Virus record (IMG/VR): IMGVR_UViG_3300030329_004051
Span: 1-34,839 of that record
Strand: one strand, 5' to 3'
Source: a virus
DNA length: 34,839 nt
The translations under genes were made by a program, and so were the position numbers. Below, piece by piece: positions 19,461 to 28,905 of the stretch; within the stretch, counting starts at the first letter, position 1, and each line of letters begins with the position of its first letter. The notes beneath the pieces are model-generated. The model was not told the origin of the DNA, did no database searches, and worked only from the letters and a program-made list of their open reading frames with translations.

Positions 19461-19791
19461 AATAAAAGATGGTAAAATAGAATGGCATGATGTTGCCAAT
19501 TTAAGGAACTTTTTATCTGAATGTGAAGGTGAAGTCTATGTTGATATAAAACCTTCTAAAATACGCAATACTGCTCAAAATAACTACTATTGGGCAATGC
19601 TTAAAGCTTTTGGAGATCAATGTGGTTATTCTTCAGATGAAATGCACGATGTCTGTAAGACTCATTTTAAAATATCCTCTACGAAAGAATTAAACAAAAA
19701 TGAATTTAGTGAGTATTTAGACAGGATTCACAGGTGGGCAGCCGAACAAGGATTCCCAATTAAAGATCCTAGAACTACCAGACTTCCCTAA
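19444..19791 (+). CDS. NinB-like recombination protein
   Basis: About 115 residues from ATG 19444 (MRFTGKIKDGKIEW). The QNNYYWAMLKAFGDQCGYSS helix and the segment STKELNKNEFSEYLDRIHRW with AAEQGFPIKDP resemble the lambda NinB/Orf-type recombination mediator family, which helps load recombinases on SSB-coated DNA. A TTG two codons earlier is also possible. It is the last gene of the plus-strand early operon; its 3' end overlaps the converging tail gene by 17 bases. Confidence 0.65.
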   Translation: MRFTGKIKDGKIEWHDVANLRNFLSECEGEVYVDIKPSKIRNTAQNNYYWAMLKAFGDQCGYSSDEMHDVCKTHFKISSTKELNKNEFSEYLDRIHRWAAEQGFPIKDPRTTRLP

Positions 19792-20863
19792 TCCTTAAAG
19801 ATATATTATAAACAGTATTTGCAACCTGTTTCATTTTAAAGTTTTTATCCAGCTTACATATTGCAAACCCATCGGGATTGGTATTGGTTGAATCGGGTTG
19901 AAATATAAATTTAAATCTTCCCCTTGTTTTCTGTATGACATCTGAATAAAAATCACGAGAACCAGCGATAGTATATTGATCTGGAGATGCTGCATTTACA
20001 TCATCTGTTTCAATTACATTTGCAGAGCTATACTTTGGAAGCAAATCTGAATTAGCCATAAAGTTAAATTTTAGCTGCCACGATCTGCGCCCAGACCTTG
20101 CAAGTCGCTTATTAGGCAATGAATTATTATCTATTTCCCATGCCCCAAGATCTCCCCAAGAAGGATTACCAGTATAATCAACATCTACAATGTCCACTCC
20201 TCCTTTGGTTCTTGTTCTCCGAACACCTTCCAATTCATGTGTCATGGTAATATCTACCTCAGAAGATGGCATTTCATGTATAATACCCATTGAAAAAGAA
20301 CCTATTTTATACACAGGATCATCACTAGAGGTTGTGTTTTTTAAATGTATTCCTAAGACATTTTCAGTTGCTGATTTTGCCTTCATATTAAGCTTTTGTA
20401 TAGAAAAACCATCATATTGAACAGGGAAATCTGAATTAGCCCCATTACTCATATTTACAATCGTTTCAAAATCTCCATTATTATAATTCCCAAAAGAATG
20501 CTCACTACCAACACCTCTAAATGCGGTAGGATTAAAATTTCCAAAATCATAAAACAAATTTTCTTGCATCGTATTAAGATTATGCCCAAGCACAGCAAAA
20601 TATTCTATATCTGTAAGATTTACAGGATTGTAAAATTCATAAAATGGAACGCAAACATTAGAAGTAGGGCTATTTCCAAGAAAACCAGTCGATGTATTGT
20701 ATATTTTATAAGGATTCAATGAGAATAAATGCGAATGAACATCTAATGGTATTACCTGACCATTAAATCTATCCTTAACTGCTGTATGTCCTAACCCAAG
20801 AGCATTGTAAATTTGAAAATAATCTATAAAGAATCTACATTTTCCGACACCTTGATAAGCCAT
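19775..20863 (-). CDS. Tail-tip protein, paralogue B
   Basis: 362 residues, beginning MAYQGVGKCRFFIDYFQIYN. It shares a conserved frame with the adjacent upstream gene: an N-terminal RF-I-D-Q/W-ALGL motif, GAWE, the block RSGRRSWQLKF, FIFQPDSTNTNPDGFA, and an ISLRIREV-type ending. The two are therefore tandem paralogues. Predicted beta-rich. Placed at the end of the late tail operon, after the large tail-tip protein, so it is likely a tail-tip or side-fibre structural subunit. Family name not recognised. Confidence 0.6.
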   Translation of the reverse strand: MAYQGVGKCRFFIDYFQIYNALGLGHTAVKDRFNGQVIPLDVHSHLFSLNPYKIYNTSTGFLGNSPTSNVCVPFYEFYNPVNLTDIEYFAVLGHNLNTMQENLFYDFGNFNPTAFRGVGSEHSFGNYNNGDFETIVNMSNGANSDFPVQYDGFSIQKLNMKAKSATENVLGIHLKNTTSSDDPVYKIGSFSMGIIHEMPSSEVDITMTHELEGVRRTRTKGGVDIVDVDYTGNPSWGDLGAWEIDNNSLPNKRLARSGRRSWQLKFNFMANSDLLPKYSSANVIETDDVNAASPDQYTIAGSRDFYSDVIQKTRGRFKFIFQPDSTNTNPDGFAICKLDKNFKMKQVANTVYNISLRIREVW

Positions 20864-21876
20864 TAAAATACCTCTTCAATTTTAAGCGATATATCATAAG
20901 TATTAACAGAAGATCTCTTTGCTTGCAAGCTACCTTGTGTAAATCGAGCTAGCGCAAATCCTTCGCTAGTATTATTTGTTTTATCTGGTTGGAATACAAA
21001 TGGTAATTTACCTTGCAAAGTGGGTATCCAAACTTCTGAGAAAAAATTTCCACCACCAAGCAGATTGTTTAAGAAATCACCTTCTAATAATTCTGTATCT
21101 GGTATATCACCTTGTGATTCTAGGTATGTAGAAAGCGAATGATTAGCACCATATAAATCGCTGTTATTAATATATGAAAATTTTAAATTCCAAGATCTAC
21201 GCCCGCTTCTTTTAAAAATAGGATTTATTGATTCTGTGTTAGGCTCTATCAGCTCCCAAGCACCCATAGGAGGGAATAGATTAAGACTATCGTAGATATA
21301 AAGACCGTTGCCCCAGTCTGGAGCAGAATCATACATCGTATTGCTACCACTAGCACCAGTATATGATGTAAACTCTTTTGTTCCTCCGTAAGTAATATTA
21401 AAATCTAATGATAGCAAGGGAGATACTGGCATATTGAAATATCTACCAACAAGCATAGAAGATATGACACTACCTATATTGCTAGGACTAGAATATATTT
21501 TTATTTTATTAGGATTAATATCATTAGAATTTAATGTGATAAAAGAAAATCCATCATTAACAACTTTAATTACATTCACATGATTTTCAGCATTGACAAT
21601 TATATCATTTGTGAACTCTGCATTGGTTTCATTATTTCCATCGCTAGCATCTAAAAATAAATAAGCTTGGTCGCTAATCGAATCACGATGGCTGCCAAGC
21701 CTATGACCGAGAATCCCCCATATGTTGATATGTTTAAACGGAAATCCGCTTGGTATGTCGAACTCTAACGGGTTGCCGCCACTTGGGTTCAATGTATATT
21801 TTGTTGTAAGCCCTAAAGCCCCAAACCATTGCATCCAATCTACTATAAATCTCGGAGTAGCAACATTACTATACAT
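20863..21876 (-). CDS. Tail-tip protein, paralogue A
   Basis: 337 residues beginning MYSNVATPRFIVDWMQWFGA. It aligns in outline with the downstream gene (RFIVDWxQ, GAWELI, RSGRRSWNLKF, FVFQPDKTNNTSEGFA, YDISLKIEEVF). The middle is more divergent. Stop and next start overlap as TAATG, indicating coupled translation, which suits two proteins assembling together. Probably virion structural. No catalytic motifs. Confidence 0.6.
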   Translation of the reverse strand: MYSNVATPRFIVDWMQWFGALGLTTKYTLNPSGGNPLEFDIPSGFPFKHINIWGILGHRLGSHRDSISDQAYLFLDASDGNNETNAEFTNDIIVNAENHVNVIKVVNDGFSFITLNSNDINPNKIKIYSSPSNIGSVISSMLVGRYFNMPVSPLLSLDFNITYGGTKEFTSYTGASGSNTMYDSAPDWGNGLYIYDSLNLFPPMGAWELIEPNTESINPIFKRSGRRSWNLKFSYINNSDLYGANHSLSTYLESQGDIPDTELLEGDFLNNLLGGGNFFSEVWIPTLQGKLPFVFQPDKTNNTSEGFALARFTQGSLQAKRSSVNTYDISLKIEEVF

Positions 21877-22522
21877 CTGTCATTCTTTCTTTCTTGAGTT
21901 TATTTTTTTGTATTCTAATTATATCATTTTGCTTAAAGCGCATCTTTTTAGCTTGTTTACGAATATACTTTTCTGGAATCTCAGAAGATTTAACATATAG
22001 CATCTTGGACTTTTTACTATGTATTGCACCCGTCATCGGTTTATTACTTTCAATATGAATATGAAAATATCCACTATAAGGAGATCCATCTTCCAAAAAG
22101 AGCTTAACTTGTTCTTGTGTAGTATTTAAGTTTTCAATGACTTTTTTTTCAATAATTCTTTTTCTACCAAAAAGAGTGGAATTAATATTTTCAGATAAAG
22201 TTGTAAGTTCCTCTGCGTTTGTATCTAAAAATTCCGCAAAATCAACAACCTTAATAATTTTACAAGATAACCTTTCTCCATTCTCTCCTGCAACTATAAT
22301 AGAATTAATTTTAAGGTCACCATGATACATAAATAAATCTTTTAAATATCCAGATTTTCCTCCTGCTGGTATAATTAGTATTGCCTGATTAAGGTTAAAA
22401 GAAAAGAAATTATCACCTGCTGTACTTTGTATTGCAACATTTCCAGAATACCTAATTTCAACACCTCTTATTTGAGAACCCTCTATTGTACATTCACCAT
22501 TCCCATAATATAATTTTACCAT
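21869..22522 (-). CDS. Tail protein, unknown family
   Basis: 217 residues: a beta-rich N-terminal half (LYYGNGECTIEGSQIRGVEI) and a Lys-rich helical C-terminus. The pattern YSGNVAIQS ... FNLNQAILIIP suggests a small jelly-roll or OB-like core. Located between the giant tail-tip protein and the paralogue pair, and coupled to both. Probably tail-tip structural or an assembly factor. Confidence 0.55.
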   Translation of the reverse strand: MVKLYYGNGECTIEGSQIRGVEIRYSGNVAIQSTAGDNFFSFNLNQAILIIPAGGKSGYLKDLFMYHGDLKINSIIVAGENGERLSCKIIKVVDFAEFLDTNAEELTTLSENINSTLFGRKRIIEKKVIENLNTTQEQVKLFLEDGSPYSGYFHIHIESNKPMTGAIHSKKSKMLYVKSSEIPEKYIRKQAKKMRFKQNDIIRIQKNKLKKERMTDV

Positions 22523-22720
22523 TTATTCTCCTAAATTATCGCAGTCTTGGTTTAATATGCAATTTGCTAATGCCACAATATCTAATACATTATAAAAGCC
22601 ATCACCATTAACATCTATACATTTGTTAAACTCTAAATTTGAACAATTTTGATTTAAAACACAATTTGCCATAGTAACAATATCTAACACATCCCAAGTA
22701 GAGTCACCATTTACATCACC
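22523..22720 (-). other. Dockerin-like domain (two F-hand repeats)
   Basis: The last 65 residues of the giant tail protein. Repeat 1 DVNGDSTWDVLD has acidic/Asn ligands at positions 1, 3, 5, 9 and 12; repeat 2 DVNGDGFYNVLD keeps the same spacing with Asn at position 9. Each is followed by a helix with ANC and LNQ(N/D)C. Dockerins bind Ca2+ and pair with cohesins. Confidence 0.8.
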
Positions 22721-25700
22721 AAGACCTATGCTACCTGTTTCTATGCAATCCATAGCGGCTTGATTTTGCCAATCAATAAAAAAATTACCTGATAAAGCGT
22801 GCATAAAATTATTATCAGTAAGCTCTGGAAATGATTTATATATCTTTATATTGAACATATAAACACCTCCATCTTCTGGGTAATCATTATCCGTATCATC
22901 TACAGTATGACTATATTGAATATTAAAATACGTCGGCTCTTCCGATTCGTAAATATCGCCATTTTTCAAAGTTTCTGTTTCCTCTCCTCTGTGAACTCTT
23001 AAATTCCCTTCTGTACCATATTCCGCTATTGGTTCAAATCCATTTGATTGTTTTTGATAAACTTTAATTATCACATAAGGAATGGAATCATAATCTCCAA
23101 TATCAATTAAACCTAAATTAAATGCAGTTTGAATTTGGTTTTCATCGTCTTCAGTAGAAGTATCATCAGCTAAATCTTTCAATATATTTGGTGCATCAGC
23201 CACAGATATATCATTTATAGTTGTAATCACCTCTTCTGTTGAACGAAGTGTTAAACCAATTCTGTCTATGCGTGCATAGCTCTCTATAAGACATTGCTCA
23301 TAATTAGAATATAAAATAATAGGAAAGTTTAAATATTGCAAAGCTTGATAATTTTCATCTTCCCAGTATTCTATTGCTTGATCTCTAACATCCGACTCAC
23401 ACATTGCATCGCCATTATTTGCGCAAAAAAATTGTATTTCATAAAGTATCTGTTCTCCTTTGGTTGCAAATGTTTTGCCATAACTATTCGTATCAGGTGG
23501 CGCACCATCCCAGTCTGTGCCATCCCATATACCCACACCTATCTCTAAATCTGTCGGAGAATAATTTTCATTCTCTGCAAGGTCAAAGTTTTTTTCTGGC
23601 ATTAAGTCTTTCCAGTAATTTTCAACATCTAATCCATCCATTGTATGTACTGGGCATATCGCCATTTCTATATCCCATTCATCCCAATTTTCACTTCCAT
23701 CCTCTACATCAACTAAAGGATCTCTATTTATAGGCATTAAGCAAAGTGTATTATTTTCTCCAGATGGGTTACAATGTGCGTTAGGATTATAATTTACCGC
23801 ACCACTATCCATACATCCAAATTCAAGAGAAGCATTTTCAGCAGCCTGAGAGGTGCAATAAGGCTCATTTGTATCAGGATTATGGGTGTTTCCACAGGTA
23901 TCAGTAAACAAAGGGTTTGGAATTGGAGCGTCATTTTCATCAAGCTCCATACATCCGCATTCATCTACTAAATTACTATAGCAATCTGTAGCTTCATCCT
24001 CCTCAGGACAATCACAAAGACCATCACCATCTAAATCTTCAAACTCTGGCAAGCAAGCCCCATTACAGTCTTTGCAAACTGTTTCTGGATAATAGCAACT
24101 ATAGTCTTCTATAGTAGCTTCAGAATTATAATTACAAGAATTTTCATCCATACAACCATGTACATCTATATTTTCATAATCTTGAAGAACGTGTTGTTGC
24201 TGGCATTTGATATTTATATGGTCTATCTTTTTATCTGTGCTTAAAATCATAAAATAGGGTGTCGTAACCTGTTGATTTAAATTATCATTTGTTGCATAAT
24301 TTATCCCATAAGGCTTAGAATGGCTCAATAATGAGTCAAATCTTACAATATCTCCTACCTCTATATTTAAATACTTTCCAACAGGAAGCTTTAGATTCAC
24401 TATGAGTTTCTGATTTCTACTATATTCAAATAACCATTCTGCATAGTTTCTAGCTGTATTAAAATCAGATATATATTTACCTCTATCGTCATCGATTACA
24501 AGTGTTGTGTCGGTTACCTTTCCCGCCACGCTATCAGCTTCATAATTTTCTGAATAAGAAAAACCATAATAACCATAAGCTTTAGCAATATCAACAGATG
24601 CAATATTGGTTAAAGCGTATTTAAATTCAGCCTGACTATTAAACTTTTCATAAGGATAGCTCCAATTATAATTAATAATTACTTTAGTATGCACATCTTC
24701 AATTTTTGTTCTATCGTAACTAAAATCAATCACATCATGCTTATATATCATATGATCATGGGTTGTAGGATTCCTCTTAATAGCATTAAAGCGAAATTCA
24801 CCTAAGTAATTAAAACGTGAAATGTAGGGAGATGCAGAAGTTAACTGCTCTATTAATTTCTTAGAATTTATTTTATCTTTTACCGTGAAATCATACCTCC
24901 AATGCCTGTATTCCCAATCATTATTCATATACTCTGAAGTATTAATATCTAATACTTCTTGCCCAAGCTCTTCCTCTGCTATGTTTTTAATTACTTCTGG
25001 TAAAGATGCTGAGTTTGTACGCCCATCAATATTCCCAAAATAATCTAATTGATCTGCCTTATCTACAATAAAATGTTGAGTAATAGATGAATCTTGTATT
25101 CGTACCCTTGCAGCCATCGTCGCTTCAGCCAAAGCTGCTTTTTCAAATTTTAAATAATACATCAAAGCATCACTATTTTGTATAACTACATCATCAAGAT
25201 TATTATTAAAGCTGTTATACTCCGTGAATTTGTCTTCATCTAAATCACTAAGATTGATACTTAATTGAACCTTATGTTTATCACCAGCTTGATTACCTCC
25301 AATTCTTATCGAAACAAGCTTATCTTGATCTGAATTTATAGCTTTTCTAGCATTTGCAAATCCTACGCTTATATTCCCTTTTGTTAGAAGTGCGGCACTA
25401 CTTAAAGTATCAGACCTTGATATTAAATCAGGTACTATTTGAAAGCCTAAAACGCCCTCCTGCCTTGCACCTCTTTCCTCTTGTAATTTTGCCTCTTCAT
25501 CATCTCCATTTTGATCATATTTATATCCTGTCTGATCACTATCTATACCATGTAATTGCGATTCTCCAGTATAAAAATTTGCCGTGCTATTTGATTCCCC
25601 ATAAATAGTACCAAAAACCTCTATTATATCAGTTTCATTTAACTGCATACCTGTATAGATAGAATGTTCATTATTATGTTGCATATCTCCACTTACTACA

Positions 25701-26731
25701 AAATAATCTGTTTCCCCGCCCGCTAAAACCTTTACCATCTTTTTTTCAAGATAAGTTTTAATGTATGCGTACATTAAATTTTTAAGTATAGGGCTTTTAC
25801 TATTTGCGCCCATAGTAACCTTATTTCCTGCTCCAGATATATAAAAAAGAATTTGGTTAAATTCAATTCCTACATAAGGATAGGTAGGAGAAATATCTTC
25901 ATCATCAATAGACTGTTCTTCTACTTCAGAAGATTCCACAGCTTGATTTAATTGATCTAATATACTCTCATCTGTAGCAACCCTCTCTGGAATAAATGCA
26001 AGTTTATTGCCAACTTTTACCAAAATAGGATATAGAGCATCACCAAAACCCTCAAGAGCAAGGCTGCGAAATTGTGAACCCTGATTATAATCTGCATAAA
26101 AATCTACTTCAGCATTATTTTCATTGAAGTCTGCGCCTTGATTGAACTCAGGCATATTTCTTTTTAAAACTAAAGGACTTTTTAAAACCTCTCCAAAAAC
26201 CATCGGTATGTATCGGTTCTCTTGTTTTTCTATATTTGTGTCAAGAATTTTTTCAGCAGGCAAATTAATATGCAACTTAGATTGACTTCTGTCTTCTGCA
26301 ACTATTTTTACAACTTTATCATCATGCGTATATCTTCTTATAATACCCTGATAAACTAATAAAGCATCAGTATCCTCACCCTTATCAATAGTAGTAGTGC
26401 TTTCACAAGCCCAGTATATTCTGCAATTTGCATTGATAATATTTGAATAATATTGTGAAGATATTTTTTCCGATAATCTTTCTCCGTTATACGGAGTATT
26501 AGAAACATTAAGGCTAACATTAGATATTCTATATTTTCTTTTTTCAAAATCTATGCTTTCTTTTAAAGATGGCATATTTAAAAGCAATGGATCAAATTTT
26601 TTCCCATCAACAGTTACATGGTTTGTGCTGATATACCATATGTTATCAATAACAACAAGAGGTATGATTGATGTATCTCTTCCTTGCGCTTCTAATGTTT
26701 GTTTAAATCTGAGGGGCAGGTTTAACGACAT
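22523..26731 (-). CDS. Giant tail-tip/hub protein with GCMD repeats and C-terminal dockerin
   Basis: 1402 residues. The N-terminal ~850 residues are phage-like: opening MSLNLPLRFKQTLEAQGRDT, mixed alpha/beta, ending in a region around LKLPVGKYLNIEVGDIVRFD like tail-tip or baseplate-hub proteins. From about residue 857 come two Cys-rich GCMD repeats (HGCMDENSCNYNSEATIEDY and FGCMDSGAVNYNPNA) around a DLDGDGLCDC calcium-type loop. An acidic beta-rich domain follows, and residues ~1338-1402 form two dockerin-type-I repeats (DVNGDSTWDVLD and DVNGDGFYNVLD, each followed by ANC(V/I)LNQ). It lies directly downstream of the tape-measure region, where hub and tip genes belong. The C-terminal modules look host-derived. 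Confidence 0.75.
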   Translation of the reverse strand: MSLNLPLRFKQTLEAQGRDTSIIPLVVIDNIWYISTNHVTVDGKKFDPLLLNMPSLKESIDFEKRKYRISNVSLNVSNTPYNGERLSEKISSQYYSNIINANCRIYWACESTTTIDKGEDTDALLVYQGIIRRYTHDDKVVKIVAEDRSQSKLHINLPAEKILDTNIEKQENRYIPMVFGEVLKSPLVLKRNMPEFNQGADFNENNAEVDFYADYNQGSQFRSLALEGFGDALYPILVKVGNKLAFIPERVATDESILDQLNQAVESSEVEEQSIDDEDISPTYPYVGIEFNQILFYISGAGNKVTMGANSKSPILKNLMYAYIKTYLEKKMVKVLAGGETDYFVVSGDMQHNNEHSIYTGMQLNETDIIEVFGTIYGESNSTANFYTGESQLHGIDSDQTGYKYDQNGDDEEAKLQEERGARQEGVLGFQIVPDLISRSDTLSSAALLTKGNISVGFANARKAINSDQDKLVSIRIGGNQAGDKHKVQLSINLSDLDEDKFTEYNSFNNNLDDVVIQNSDALMYYLKFEKAALAEATMAARVRIQDSSITQHFIVDKADQLDYFGNIDGRTNSASLPEVIKNIAEEELGQEVLDINTSEYMNNDWEYRHWRYDFTVKDKINSKKLIEQLTSASPYISRFNYLGEFRFNAIKRNPTTHDHMIYKHDVIDFSYDRTKIEDVHTKVIINYNWSYPYEKFNSQAEFKYALTNIASVDIAKAYGYYGFSYSENYEADSVAGKVTDTTLVIDDDRGKYISDFNTARNYAEWLFEYSRNQKLIVNLKLPVGKYLNIEVGDIVRFDSLLSHSKPYGINYATNDNLNQQVTTPYFMILSTDKKIDHINIKCQQQHVLQDYENIDVHGCMDENSCNYNSEATIEDYSCYYPETVCKDCNGACLPEFEDLDGDGLCDCPEEDEATDCYSNLVDECGCMELDENDAPIPNPLFTDTCGNTHNPDTNEPYCTSQAAENASLEFGCMDSGAVNYNPNAHCNPSGENNTLCLMPINRDPLVDVEDGSENWDEWDIEMAICPVHTMDGLDVENYWKDLMPEKNFDLAENENYSPTDLEIGVGIWDGTDWDGAPPDTNSYGKTFATKGEQILYEIQFFCANNGDAMCESDVRDQAIEYWEDENYQALQYLNFPIILYSNYEQCLIESYARIDRIGLTLRSTEEVITTINDISVADAPNILKDLADDTSTEDDENQIQTAFNLGLIDIGDYDSIPYVIIKVYQKQSNGFEPIAEYGTEGNLRVHRGEETETLKNGDIYESEEPTYFNIQYSHTVDDTDNDYPEDGGVYMFNIKIYKSFPELTDNNFMHALSGNFFIDWQNQAAMDCIETGSIGLGDVNGDSTWDVLDIVTMANCVLNQNCSNLEFNKCIDVNGDGFYNVLDIVALANCILNQDCDNLGE

Positions 26732-27011
26732 TTTGCTCCTTTGTATTTACTCTATCCCATTTCCCAATAGGACACCGTGCTGTACTTATTTTATATTTTA
26801 CTGTCATCCAGCATCCGCATTTGAGGCATCTGTTATCATCTCTTAAAAATTCACAACCTTTACACAAATCCCATCTATAATCCAATATGCTCTGATCTTC
26901 AATTAAAACTCTTTTAAATGAAAGGGGTGCTTTCCTTAAATCAAAAGTTTTACTTGTTTCCGCATAGGTATCAGCTTCATATTTTGCCTTTAAGAATAAC
27001 AATTTCAGCAT
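26703..27011 (-). CDS. Small Cys-rich (zinc-binding) tail-region protein
   Basis: About 102 residues from ATG 27011. The C-terminal half contains CKGCEFLRDDNRCLKCGCWM and then ARCPIGKW: CxxC ... CxxCxC ... C, a zinc or structural Cys cluster. A longer frame runs upstream into the tape-measure gene, but no start there has a ribosome-binding site. The gene lies between the tape measure and tail-tip genes, and overlaps the latter's start by 29 bases. Small Cys-cluster proteins at this place are found in other marine siphoviruses; function unknown. Confidence 0.55.
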   Translation of the reverse strand: MLKLLFLKAKYEADTYAETSKTFDLRKAPLSFKRVLIEDQSILDYRWDLCKGCEFLRDDNRCLKCGCWMTVKYKISTARCPIGKWDRVNTKEQNVVKPAPQI

Positions 27012-27078
27012 TATACTTTTAGTTATACCTAAGCAAAACTCTATAAATAAAACCTTATTGGTAAATATGTAAAAAAAA

Positions 27079-28905
27079 CTATAATCCAAAATCAGATCCT
27101 CTTCTAACTGCTTCACGAATTTGCTCACTAAGTTCACCTTCAACAAAATCCTGCGACATAACATTTCCAGATAGATTAACTGTAACAGCTCCGCCTCCAC
27201 CACCCTGATTCATAGCATTTAAACTTTCTACGCCTATCGCATCTACAGCATCCCTTCTCATAACAAACTCGCCTTGTTCTGCTTCTATTACTGTACCACC
27301 TTGAGAATGTCTTCTACCACCAACCAGCCCACCATCTTCAAATTTTATATGTCTTTGAGCCTGACCAACAAGAGATCCAATTACCGCCCCTGCTGTTGCT
27401 GCAAGAGGAACACCAAACCATCCAAGTTTTTTAACTGCATCTGCCATCAATGACATAACTGCTTCTTGTATTAATGATTGAATAACTTGCTGTCCAGCCT
27501 TTTCTGCTGCCTTCCCTGCATTATCATAAGCAATACCAGTTTGAACAGAACTGCCAACAATAGCCTTTGTTTGCTGTTCTTGTGATATTGCAGATATTTT
27601 AAAAGCATCAGCTAAGCTCATATAGCTACTCGCAGTATCTTCGTTTGAAAACTTTACGCCCTCTTGTACGACTATAAGTTTTGACCATTCCTCTACAAGA
27701 TCAGCTAAGCCTTGTCTTGTAATATCCATCGTTTCAAGCATCTCAGAATCAATATCTTCCCCAAATAAATTTAAAATACCTGTCTTTAAAGTTGCGCTGT
27801 TTATCTCTTGAAGTCTATCTTGGAGTAATTGCAATTCTACTTGAAGTGATTGCATACCCTCAGCCTGCTCTGATGTAGCTCTTTTGCCAAATGCTTCTTC
27901 TATTGACTCACCATAATCTCTATGCACGGTTTGACTTAACTGTCTAATCTCATTTTCAACCTCCTTTATTGCAAAGGTTAACATACTCTCATTACTTATA
28001 GCATTTATCGTCTGCTCATTTAAATGTCCTTGCGCAAATGCTGTTAAATTCAATTTTTCTGTTAATTTATCAATAGCACTTGCGGTATTTTGCGTAGCTG
28101 AAGGTAAATTAAATATAGTTGAAATAAAATTACCCATTGATGTTGTAGCATCAAAAGTTGAGGCACTTAACTTGTCGTAGGAATCTTGAGTTGAAAGCGT
28201 TTCTTCTCCAAGTTGAGAAACCTTAGATCTTGCCGCCTCCATAGTAGCCTGTAAAAACGCTTGTTTTTTCTGCGCATCTGTTAATTGATCTGTGGAAATT
28301 CTAAGCTTTTTAGCATAATCATCATAAGCTTGATCGGCTTTGACGATAATTCCAATATTATCTAGCATAAGACGAGATTGTCGCCCAATACCTGTTATAA
28401 GTGATTCTACTGATGAAGCAGTATCTCTCCCTAATGCTCGCCCTAATCGTTGTGCAACATCAAACATTTCAGCCATCTCATCAGAATTTTTACTCACACC
28501 AAGTATCATGGCATTATTTGCTTGTTGGAAAAGATCAAATTGATTCATAGTTCCATCTGTTGCAATTTTTAATTTCTCCATAGCAACAGAAGATTCCATA
28601 GATCCGCCAGAAAGAGTATTAAACGCCCTTGACATAGATTCTATTTTAGCTGCTTGTTTTGTAAATCCAATTAATTGCTTAATACCCATTGCCATTGCAA
28701 AATTAACAAGAAGGAGCTTAGAGCGAATTGTTGCAAATGAATTTGATAAAAGACGGTTGTTTTTAACTCCAGCCAAAGATGTTTCATTATATTTCTTAGA
28801 CTGGTTTTGCAGGCTTCTTATTTGCTTATCAAGCTGTTTTACTGCTGCAATTAAGCCTTTTTCGCCAACTGCATCAAATTTAATCGTTATTTTTTCTTGT
28901 GCCAT
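27079..28905 (-). CDS. Tail tape measure protein
   Basis: 608 residues. Starts MAQEKITIKFDAVGEKGLIA, then a helical coiled-coil region, a hydrophobic stretch (LLLVNFAMAMGIKQLIGF), a conserved block GRALGRDTASSVESLITGIG and STDQLTDAQKKQAFLQATME typical of tape measures, long Gln/Ser-rich helices, and a Gly/Ala hydrophobic helix near residue 505 (GVPLAATAGAVIGSLVG). The final segment (GGRRHSQGGTVIEAEQGEFV) is a conserved tape-measure C-terminal motif. At the usual ~1.5 angstrom per residue it would predict a tail of roughly 90 nm. It follows the tail chaperone genes. Confidence 0.9.
   Translation of the reverse strand: MAQEKITIKFDAVGEKGLIAAVKQLDKQIRSLQNQSKKYNETSLAGVKNNRLLSNSFATIRSKLLLVNFAMAMGIKQLIGFTKQAAKIESMSRAFNTLSGGSMESSVAMEKLKIATDGTMNQFDLFQQANNAMILGVSKNSDEMAEMFDVAQRLGRALGRDTASSVESLITGIGRQSRLMLDNIGIIVKADQAYDDYAKKLRISTDQLTDAQKKQAFLQATMEAARSKVSQLGEETLSTQDSYDKLSASTFDATTSMGNFISTIFNLPSATQNTASAIDKLTEKLNLTAFAQGHLNEQTINAISNESMLTFAIKEVENEIRQLSQTVHRDYGESIEEAFGKRATSEQAEGMQSLQVELQLLQDRLQEINSATLKTGILNLFGEDIDSEMLETMDITRQGLADLVEEWSKLIVVQEGVKFSNEDTASSYMSLADAFKISAISQEQQTKAIVGSSVQTGIAYDNAGKAAEKAGQQVIQSLIQEAVMSLMADAVKKLGWFGVPLAATAGAVIGSLVGQAQRHIKFEDGGLVGGRRHSQGGTVIEAEQGEFVMRRDAVDAIGVESLNAMNQGGGGGAVTVNLSGNVMSQDFVEGELSEQIREAVRRGSDFGL

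Noticed and set aside
26703-27203. Longer 166-codon form of the Cys-rich tail gene
   Set aside because: The upstream part overlaps the tape-measure end and reads like an out-of-frame shadow; the shorter form from 27011 is used.
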